Positions 52,564-59,235 of a DNA stretch of 59,235 nucleotides are shown piece by piece. Position 1 is the first letter of the stretch; each line of letters begins with the position of its first letter. The position numbers and the translations under genes are program-made. The DNA is from Lachnospiraceae bacterium. Lineage in GTDB: Bacteria; Bacillota; Clostridia; Lachnospirales; Lachnospiraceae. The stretch lies in assembly GCA_015057035.1 (NCBI GenBank), contig SVFC01000014.1:1-59235 (forward strand), in the 5' to 3' direction. Under the pieces are notes generated by a model. The model saw nothing but the letters and a program-made list of their open reading frames with translations. It had not been told where the DNA came from and made no database searches.

Positions 52564-53352
52564 TTAAAATAAATCCAAATATCCGGCAGCCTTTTCGCTT
52601 TCTGTTAATGTTAACAGTTCCGGTTTTCCTTCTGTAATGAGAATTGTGTTTTCATAATGGGCCGACAGAGACAAATCCTCTGAAACAACTGTCCAGTCAT
52701 CATCCAACCAAAGAACTTCGTGAGTTCCTGCATTAATCATTGGTTCTACCGCCAAGGTCATGCCCGAACGAAGCTTGATTCCTCTTGATAACTTTCTGAA
52801 GTTTGGAATTTCTGGGTCTTCATGCAGAGCCTTTCCAATCCCATGTCCCACCAAATCTCTTACCACTCCATATCCAAACTTCTCTGCATAAGCAGCAATG
52901 TTATTGGATATATCATGAAGATGATTTCCAGCAGTTGCTTTCTTCATTCCTTCAAAGAAACTCATTCGTGTTCTTTCTATAAGAAGCTTTGCATCTTCTG
53001 AAATCTCTCCTACGCCTACAGTTCTTGCTGCATCGGAGTGATAACCTTTATAAATAACACCTGCATCCAAGCTTACGATGTCTCCTTCTTCCAAAAAGCG
53101 TTTGCCACTTGGAATTCCGTGAACTACTTCTTCGTTCACAGATACACAAATCGACGCTGGATATCCACAGTAGTTTTTAAAGGAAGGAATACATCCATAG
53201 GAACGAATCATTTCCTCGCCAATTCTGTCAACTTCTAATGTAGACATTCCTGGGCGAATTTCCTTTGCCAGATTCTCATGTACAAGAGCAAGTATCCTGC
53301 CCGCCTCACGCATCAGTTCTATCTCATGAGGGGTTTTAATTGTGACAGACAT
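52564..53352 (-). CDS. map: Type I methionine aminopeptidase
   Basis: 262-residue housekeeping form without SEC-C. Metal ligands lie in VSLDAGVIYKGYHSDAARTV, GHGIGKALHEDP, LAVEPMI and ENTILITEG. It is the standard partner of adk and infA in the ribosomal operon. Its start is 2 bases after the adk stop. A second, SEC-C-bearing copy lies at 1549-2424. Confidence 0.98.
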   Translation of the reverse strand: MSVTIKTPHEIELMREAGRILALVHENLAKEIRPGMSTLEVDRIGEEMIRSYGCIPSFKNYCGYPASICVSVNEEVVHGIPSGKRFLEEGDIVSLDAGVIYKGYHSDAARTVGVGEISEDAKLLIERTRMSFFEGMKKATAGNHLHDISNNIAAYAEKFGYGVVRDLVGHGIGKALHEDPEIPNFRKLSRGIKLRSGMTLAVEPMINAGTHEVLWLDDDWTVVSEDLSLSAHYENTILITEGKPELLTLTESEKAAGYLDLF

Positions 53353-53354
53353 TA

Positions 53355-54023
<669 letters not shown>

Positions 54024-54065
54024 CTAATGGAGATACAGGCAAAAGCCCATATCTCCAGTGTACTT

Positions 54066-55379
54066 TTAGTCATTTAAAAATCCTTTATAGTAACGTACTC
54101 TCATCTGAGATTCAATCTGTTTTAATGTTTCAATAATAACACCAACAACGATGATGATTGATGTTCCAGCGAAAGATACGCTTGCGCCGAATACGCCGTT
54201 GAAGAAAATTGGAACAACTGCAATAAATGTTAAGAAAACTGCTCCAATAAATACGATGTAGTTAAGTACCTGACTTAAATAATCGCTAGTGGTTTTACCA
54301 GGTCTCATACCAGGAATGAAACCACCTGCCTTCTTCATGTTATTTGCAACTTCTAATGGATTGAAAGAAATCTGTGTATAGAAATATGCAAATCCGATGA
54401 TAAGCGCGATGTAAACTACAAGACCAATTGAGTAAATTGGATTTTTAGGATCACACCAGTTTTCCTGAGATAATCCCTTTAAAATCTGTGCTCCAATACC
54501 AGTTCCTTTGCCCCATCCAAAAAGACTTGCAAGGATTACTGGTGTCTGCATCAATGACTGAGCAAAGATAACTGGAATAACACCACTTGTGTTTACTTTC
54601 AAAGGAATGTGTGTCTGCTGTCCGCCAACCTGTTTGCGGCCCTGCATCTTCTTAGAATACTGTACTGGAATTCTTCTTTCAGCACCCTGAAGGAGAACTA
54701 CAAATACTACCATTCCAATGATGATTACAAGGATTACAACCGCTGCAATAGCAGCCTTAAGGTAATTGGTCTGTCCTGCAACAAACTGATCCCAAAGTGA
54801 ACCCATATCCTGTGGGATACGAGAGATGATATTAATTACCAACACGATAGAAATACCATTTCCTACACCCTTTTCAGTGATACGTTCACCGATCCACATA
54901 AGTACCGCAGATCCTGCAGTTAATGCTAATACTACGCTGATAACTGTAAGTGCACTCTTATCTACAAGATATCCGCTTCTATAGAAACCGAATGTCATTG
55001 CAGAAGATTCAAAAAGCGCAAGACCTACTGTTACATAACGAGTAATTTCTGCGATTTTCTTCTTTCCATCTGGATCACGATGCATTTCTTCTAATGCAGG
55101 AATTGCAATAGTAAGTAACTGCATAATAATGGAAGAAGTGATGTATGGTGTGATGTTCAATGCAAAGATGGACATTGTTAAGAATGAACCACCTGTGATT
55201 GCATCGAAGAATCCCAACCCTGCTGCCTGGCTCTGAAACCAGCTTGAAAACAGTTCACCGTTTACACCAGGAACTGGAAGCTGACTTCCAATTCTGATGA
55301 CGATGAGCATTAAAAATGTAAAAATAATTCTGTCTCGAATATCTTTAACTCTAAACGCGTTGCGAAGTGTCTCAAACAT
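54066..55379 (-). CDS. secY: Preprotein translocase subunit SecY
   Basis: 437-residue channel of the Sec pathway with ten membrane helices. The plug and helix 2 region (GGSFLTMSIFALNITPYITS), cytosolic loops (GVGNGISIVL; YSKKMQGRKQVGGQ) and FIPGMRPGKTT are conserved. Its ATG overlaps the rplO stop as TAATG. Confidence 0.98.
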   Translation of the reverse strand: MFETLRNAFRVKDIRDRIIFTFLMLIVIRIGSQLPVPGVNGELFSSWFQSQAAGLGFFDAITGGSFLTMSIFALNITPYITSSIIMQLLTIAIPALEEMHRDPDGKKKIAEITRYVTVGLALFESSAMTFGFYRSGYLVDKSALTVISVVLALTAGSAVLMWIGERITEKGVGNGISIVLVINIISRIPQDMGSLWDQFVAGQTNYLKAAIAAVVILVIIIGMVVFVVLLQGAERRIPVQYSKKMQGRKQVGGQQTHIPLKVNTSGVIPVIFAQSLMQTPVILASLFGWGKGTGIGAQILKGLSQENWCDPKNPIYSIGLVVYIALIIGFAYFYTQISFNPLEVANNMKKAGGFIPGMRPGKTTSDYLSQVLNYIVFIGAVFLTFIAVVPIFFNGVFGASVSFAGTSIIIVVGVIIETLKQIESQMRVRYYKGFLND

Positions 55380-55819
55380 TAGATCACCTCTGCTTTTCCA
55401 CCAAGAGCTTCGATTTTTTCAACAGCACCTGCACTGAATGCATTTGCCTGAACTGTAAGCTTCTTAGTAAGTTCTCCGTTGCCAAGAATCTTAACACCAT
55501 CTCTAGTGTTCTTTACGATACCAGCTTCTAATAATGATTCGATTGTTACAACTGAATCATTTTCAAAACATTCAAGAGCTGATACATTGATTCCGATGAT
55601 TTCCTTAGAGTTACGGCACTTGAAGCCTCTCTTTGGTAATCTTCTATATAATGGCATCTGTCCACCTTCAAAACCTGGTCTTGGTGCTCCAGAACGAGCT
55701 TTCTGACCCTTGTGGCCCTTACCAGCAGTCTTACCGTTTCCTGAACCGTGTCCACGGCCTCTTCTGAAATTATCATTATGAGTTGAGCCTTCAGCTGCTC
55801 TTAAATTAGATAAATCCAT
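55379..55819 (-). CDS. rplO: 50S ribosomal protein L15
   Basis: 146 residues: [40 protein letters not shown] and the C-terminal [16 protein letters not shown]. It binds 23S rRNA late in 50S assembly. GGAGGTGCCGTG precedes the ATG at 55819; a GTG three bases upstream is possible. Confidence 0.97.
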   Translation of the reverse strand: MDLSNLRAAEGSTHNDNFRRGRGHGSGNGKTAGKGHKGQKARSGAPRPGFEGGQMPLYRRLPKRGFKCRNSKEIIGINVSALECFENDSVVTIESLLEAGIVKNTRDGVKILGNGELTKKLTVQANAFSAGAVEKIEALGGKAEVI

Positions 55820-55841
55820 CACGGCACCTCCTTGTCCTTAA

Positions 55842-56027
55842 TTAAACTTCTTCTACTTTTACGTATGGTGCTACTTTACGAAGCGCTCCCTGAGTAGCTG
55901 CATTATCTGGTAATTCTACAGTTTTGTATAATTTAGATAATCCTAATGCTTCGATGGTTTTTTTGTTCTTAGGAACTGCACCAATTGTTGACTTAATAAG
56001 TGTAACTTTTACTTTCTTATCTGCCAT
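55842..56027 (-). CDS. rpmD: 50S ribosomal protein L30
   Basis: 61 residues: VKVTLIKSTIGAVPKNKKTI, LGLSKLYKTVELPDNAATQG, standard length. It lies between rpsE and rplO as expected in the spc operon. Confidence 0.97.
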   Translation of the reverse strand: MADKKVKVTLIKSTIGAVPKNKKTIEALGLSKLYKTVELPDNAATQGALRKVAPYVKVEEV

Positions 56028-56041
56028 GTTTCAATTCCTCC

Positions 56042-56551
56042 TTAACCTAAGATTTCTTCTACAGATTTTCCACGAAGTCTAGCTACTTCTTCTGGGCTTC
56101 TTAAAGTTTTTAAAGCTTCAAGTGTTGCAAGAACAACGTTCTGCTTGTTGTTTGAGCCCAATGATTTTGTACGAATGTTTTCGATACCTGCTAATTCACA
56201 TACGGAACGAGCTGGACCACCAGCGATGATACCAGTACCTTCTGGAGATTTCTTAAGTAAAACAGAAGCTCCTGTAAATTTACCAGTTACATCATGTGTA
56301 ATACTGTGGTTTTCATCTAATCTGACACTGATTAAGTTCTTGATTGCATCTTCTTTACCTTTGCGGATTGCTTCTGGAACTTCAGCTGCTTTTCCAAGAC
56401 CAGCGCCAACATGACCGTTTTTGTCACCAACAACTACGAGAGCTGTGAAACGCATGTTACGTCCACCTTTAACAACTTTTGTTACTCGTTTGATGTCAAC
56501 AACCTGGTCAACTAATTCTAATTGACTAGCATCAATGATTTCACGTTTCAT
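56042..56551 (-). CDS. rpsE: 30S ribosomal protein S5
   Basis: 169 residues with the double-stranded RNA-binding domain ([39 protein letters not shown]) and C-terminal half [19 protein letters not shown]. It affects decoding accuracy and is the target site of spectinomycin resistance changes in other species. Confidence 0.98.
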   Translation of the reverse strand: MKREIIDASQLELVDQVVDIKRVTKVVKGGRNMRFTALVVVGDKNGHVGAGLGKAAEVPEAIRKGKEDAIKNLISVRLDENHSITHDVTGKFTGASVLLKKSPEGTGIIAGGPARSVCELAGIENIRTKSLGSNNKQNVVLATLEALKTLRSPEEVARLRGKSVEEILG

Positions 56552-56564
56552 GTTTGCCTTCCTC

Positions 56565-56933
56565 CTAAAATTCTAATCCAGCTTCACGAGCTGCTTCAGC
56601 TAATGCTTTAATTTTTCCTGCGTAAATGAATCCGCCTCTATCGAAGACAACAGTTGTAATACCTTTATCTAATGCCTTTTTAGCAACTACTGTTCCAAGA
56701 TGTGCTGCTGCATCAACGTTATTAGTTTTTTCAAGTTCTGCTTTTACATCTTTATCAAGAGTAGATGCAGAAACGAGTGTATTTCCAACTGTATCATCAA
56801 TAATCTGAGCATACATATGGTTATTGCTTCTAAATACAGCTAAACGAGGACGTTCTGCTGTACCAGCAAGATGATTACGCATTCTGTCGTGTTTCTTTAC
56901 ACGAACTTCTGATTTTGATTTTTTACTAACCAT
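56565..56933 (-). CDS. rplR: 50S ribosomal protein L18
   Basis: 122 residues: [50 protein letters not shown]. It carries 5S rRNA into the large subunit together with L5. Confidence 0.97.
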   Translation of the reverse strand: MVSKKSKSEVRVKKHDRMRNHLAGTAERPRLAVFRSNNHMYAQIIDDTVGNTLVSASTLDKDVKAELEKTNNVDAAAHLGTVVAKKALDKGITTVVFDRGGFIYAGKIKALAEAAREAGLEF

Positions 56934-56952
56934 TTCTTGTCCACTCCTTTAA

Positions 56953-57492
56953 TTATTTCTTACCAGTCTTACCAACTTTACGTCTAATAACCTCATCAGC
57001 ATATTTAATACCTTTTCCTTTATATGGTTCAGGTCTTCTCTTATCTCTGATTTCAGCTGCGTACTGGCCAACTTTTTCTTTATCGATACCTGTGATTGTG
57101 ATTTTGTTATCAGCTACAGTTGATTCAATGCCTTCTGGATCTTCCATAACTACCGGATGTGAGTATCCGAGGTTTAATGTAAGAGTCTTTCCAGCTTTAG
57201 AAGCTTTGTAACCTACACCGTTTACTTCAAGAACTTTTGTATATCCTTCTGTTACACCAACAACCATGTTGTTAAGAAGTGTTCTTGTTAAACCGTGTAA
57301 TGATTTCATTTTCTTCAAATCATTTGGTCTTGTTACTGTAATAACAGCGCCATCTAATTCGATTGTCATTTCTGTTGGGAGACTTCTCTGAAGTGTTCCC
57401 TTAGGACCTTTTACAGTCACATGATTATTTTCTGCAATATCAACTGTTACGCCAGCTGGTACTGCGATTGGCATTCTTCCTATACGTGACAT
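56953..57492 (-). CDS. rplF: 50S ribosomal protein L6
   Basis: 179 residues with two repeated alpha/beta domains: [30 protein letters not shown], and the C-terminal [20 protein letters not shown] with [20 protein letters not shown]. It lies near the factor-binding site of the large subunit. Confidence 0.98.
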   Translation of the reverse strand: MSRIGRMPIAVPAGVTVDIAENNHVTVKGPKGTLQRSLPTEMTIELDGAVITVTRPNDLKKMKSLHGLTRTLLNNMVVGVTEGYTKVLEVNGVGYKASKAGKTLTLNLGYSHPVVMEDPEGIESTVADNKITITGIDKEKVGQYAAEIRDKRRPEPYKGKGIKYADEVIRRKVGKTGKK

Positions 57493-57541
57493 GCCCGTAC
57501 CTCCTGTATAAAATATATAAGGTTAATTAGTTTCTTAAATA

Positions 57542-57949
57542 CTACCAAACAAACGCGATTACTTCGCCACCAACCTGAAGCTTTCTAGCTTCTTTGTCAG
57601 TGATGATACCCTGGTTTGTAGAAAGGATAGCGATACCTAAACCACCAAGTACTCTTGGAAGTTCATCTTTGCCAGCGTAAACACGAAGACCTGGTTTAGA
57701 GATTCTCTTAATACCTGTAATGATCTTTTCGTTTTTGTCTGCGCCGTATTTTAATGTAATACGAATTGTTTTGAAGTTTCCTTCTTCAACGATGTCGTAT
57801 TTAGCGATGAATCCTTCGTTTAAAAGGATGTCAGCGATAGCTACTTTAATCTTTGAAGCTGGAACATCTACTGTATCATGTTTTGCAGTGTTTGCATTAC
57901 GAATTCTTGTAAGCATATCTGCGATTGGATCACTTGTTACCATGCCCAT
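57542..57949 (-). CDS. rpsH: 30S ribosomal protein S8
   Basis: 135 residues: [55 protein letters not shown]. The ATG at 57949 is about 10 bases after GGAGG; the ATG two codons later is further off. S8 is the translational repressor of the spc operon in enterobacteria; no such site is evident here. Confidence 0.97.
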   Translation of the reverse strand: MGMVTSDPIADMLTRIRNANTAKHDTVDVPASKIKVAIADILLNEGFIAKYDIVEEGNFKTIRITLKYGADKNEKIITGIKRISKPGLRVYAGKDELPRVLGGLGIAILSTNQGIITDKEARKLQVGGEVIAFVW

Positions 57950-57982
57950 GCGTATATTTCCTCCTTTACTATTCTACTCGGC

Positions 57983-58168
57983 TTACCAAGATGCCTTCTT
58001 AACACCTGGAATCTGGCCTTTATAAGCTAATTCACGGAAACATACACGACAGATTCCGTATTTTCTTAAAACTGAATGTGGACGTCCACAAATGCGGCAA
58101 CGTGAATATTCTCTAGTAGAGAATTTCTGCTTACGCTGCTGTTTAACTTTCATACTAGTCTTAGCCAT
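57983..58168 (-). CDS. rpsN: 30S ribosomal protein S14, zinc type
   Basis: 61 residues with [20 protein letters not shown], two CxxC pairs binding zinc, the short S14 form of Gram-positives. AGGAGGGAATTTTAA precedes the ATG. It lies between rplE and rpsH. Confidence 0.98.
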   Translation of the reverse strand: MAKTSMKVKQQRKQKFSTREYSRCRICGRPHSVLRKYGICRVCFRELAYKGQIPGVKKASW

Positions 58169-58185
58169 TTAAAATTCCCTCCTGA

Positions 58186-58725
58186 TTATTTCGCGAATGG
58201 CATATTGAACTGTGTCAATAATTCACGTGCTTCTTCGTCTGTTTTAGCTGTTGTAACAAAGATGATATCCATACCTCTAACTTTGTCTACTTTATCGTAT
58301 TCAATTTCAGGGAAGATGATCTGTTCTTTGATACCAAGAGCATAGTTACCACGACCATCAAATGCATTTGGGTTTACACCTCTAAAGTCACGTACACGTG
58401 GTAATGCAAGGTTGATAAGTCTATCAGCGAATTCATACATTTTTTCTCCACGTAATGTTACTTTACATCCGATTGGCATACCTTCTCTGATTTTGAAGTT
58501 AGCTACCGCTTTTTTAGCCTTTGTTGTAACAACTTTCTGGCCTGTGATAGCTTCTAAATCTTTTACAGCTGCTTCAAGAATTTTTGCGTTTTCCTTTGCT
58601 TCGCCAACACCCATGTTAACTACGATCTTGTCGAGCTTTGGAATTTCCATAACGTTTTTGTATCCGAATTTTTTCACCATAGCGTCTTTAATTTCGGATT
58701 CGTAAATCTCTTTAAGTCTACTCAA
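58186..58725 (-). CDS. rplE: 50S ribosomal protein L5
   Basis: 179 residues: [56 protein letters not shown]. It binds 5S rRNA and helix 84 at the central protuberance. Confidence 0.98.
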   Translation of the reverse strand: MSRLKEIYESEIKDAMVKKFGYKNVMEIPKLDKIVVNMGVGEAKENAKILEAAVKDLEAITGQKVVTTKAKKAVANFKIREGMPIGCKVTLRGEKMYEFADRLINLALPRVRDFRGVNPNAFDGRGNYALGIKEQIIFPEIEYDKVDKVRGMDIIFVTTAKTDEEARELLTQFNMPFAK

Positions 58726-58748
58726 CTGTTTGTCCTCCTCTCCTAAAA

Positions 58749-59060
58749 TTAATCAATTACTTTACCTGTTGATTTTGCAACACGTACTTTTTTGTCTCCA
58801 TCCATTTTGAAGCCTACTCTTGTAGCCTTTCCTTCGTGAATGAGCATTACGTTTGATGCATCAATAGGTCCTTCCTGATGAACGATACCACCCTGCTGAT
58901 TAGCCATACTTGGTTTTGTATGTTTTGTAATCATGTTGATACCTTCTACAAGGAGAGTGTTGTCTTTTTTGTTAACGGCAATAACTTTGCCTTCTTTGTT
59001 TTTGTCTTTACCAGCGATAACTTTAACTAAATCGCCTTTTTTGATTTTCATACTTGCCAT
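58749..59060 (-). CDS. rplX: 50S ribosomal protein L24
   Basis: 103 residues with the KOW motif ([20 protein letters not shown]), [14 protein letters not shown] and [19 protein letters not shown]. It starts 50S assembly. The ATG at 59060 is seven bases after AGGAGG; the alternative ATG three codons on is less well placed. Confidence 0.97.
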   Translation of the reverse strand: MASMKIKKGDLVKVIAGKDKNKEGKVIAVNKKDNTLLVEGINMITKHTKPSMANQQGGIVHQEGPIDASNVMLIHEGKATRVGFKMDGDKKVRVAKSTGKVID

Positions 59061-59071
59061 CTTCGTTCCTC

Positions 59072-59235
59072 CTATAATACTTCTGGAGCTAAAGAAACAA
59101 TTTTCATGAACTGTTTCTCACGAAGCTCACGAGCTACTGGTCCAAAGATACGTGTTCCTTTTGGAGTTTTGTCATCTTTGATAATAACTGCTGCGTTTTC
59201 ATCAAATTTAATATAAGAACCATCTTTACGACGGG
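59072..59235 (-). CDS. rplN: 50S ribosomal protein L14, 3' part (cut by window edge)
   Basis: The last 54 residues are present: [40 protein letters not shown] and [11 protein letters not shown] before TAG at 59072-59074. The 5' part lies beyond the window. Its stop overlaps the rplX ribosome site region, as in other spc operons. L14 contacts 16S rRNA at an intersubunit bridge. Confidence 0.97.
   Translation of the reverse strand, partial: RRKDGSYIKFDENAAVIIKDDKTPKGTRIFGPVARELREKQFMKIVSLAPEVL

Overview
The window looks like a chromosomal segment of an endospore-forming, low-GC Firmicute of the class Clostridia, most likely family Lachnospiraceae. The reasons are a SpoIVA-interacting SipL-type protein (SPOCS/DUF3794 plus LysM), SpoIIE, YabP, SpoVG and a CotS-like protein; an archaeal/eukaryotic-type ProRS; an RplQ with a long insertion; a 395-residue PRPP synthetase; several c-di-GMP enzymes; and strong AGGAGG ribosome sites. 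No phage, plasmid, transposase, rRNA or CRISPR was seen. About four fifths of the genes are on the minus strand. Plus-strand blocks are 6685-8621, 31078-32253 and 40079-45067.

Layout. 1-6470: a minus-strand envelope and sporulation group (NlpC/P60 hydrolase, SurA-like protein, SEC-C methionine aminopeptidase, membrane alpha/beta hydrolase, CYTH protein; then sipL and veg). 6685-8621: plsC and an orphan LacI-type regulator. 8697-8869: tRNA-Leu(UAA) and tRNA-Tyr(GUA). 8949-17350: ydcF-like gene, a candidate small RNA, then the conserved hup-rqcP-yabP-divIC-spoIIE-tilS-hpt-ftsH neighbourhood, which here lacks yabQ. 17543-24303: PEGA lipoprotein, cotS-like, cca and a giant diguanylate cyclase. 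24329-32253: proS, a four-hairpin array, an RluA-type synthase, an isochorismatase-family hydrolase, a two-component system, metK behind a SAM-I riboswitch, and a divergent HD-GYP gene. 32455-39944: murA, aroK, foldase lipoprotein, mfd, pth, spoVG. 40079-45067: murC, then a DnaD/DnaC helicase-loading pair behind DnaA-box clusters, then prs. 45626-48511: periplasmic-sensing GGDEF-EAL protein. 48638-59235: the spc/alpha ribosomal operon read backwards, from rplQ to a truncated rplN.

How they work together. Most genes are housekeeping: translation, tRNA maturation, peptidoglycan precursors, DNA repair and replication start. Sporulation genes are interleaved with them. spoIIE has a 21-bp-spaced promoter with a Spo0A box and is translationally coupled to tilS. 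Three c-di-GMP genes (one cyclase, two phosphodiesterases) are scattered among them.

The least explained material is non-coding. (i) Two long foldback elements (32254-32452 and 45082-45614) each fill the gap between convergent genes. They have related ends, near-perfect arms of different sequence and a similar asymmetric internal loop. (ii) Four related GGGTRTA hairpins lie upstream of proS. (iii) A candidate C-rich-loop, anti-Shine-Dalgarno small RNA lies beside ftsH. (iv) Tandem DnaA boxes, one pair built into a terminator, precede dnaD. (v) The cca terminator appears to sequester the cotS ribosome site. (vi) The alpha operon has unusually long, structured spacers.
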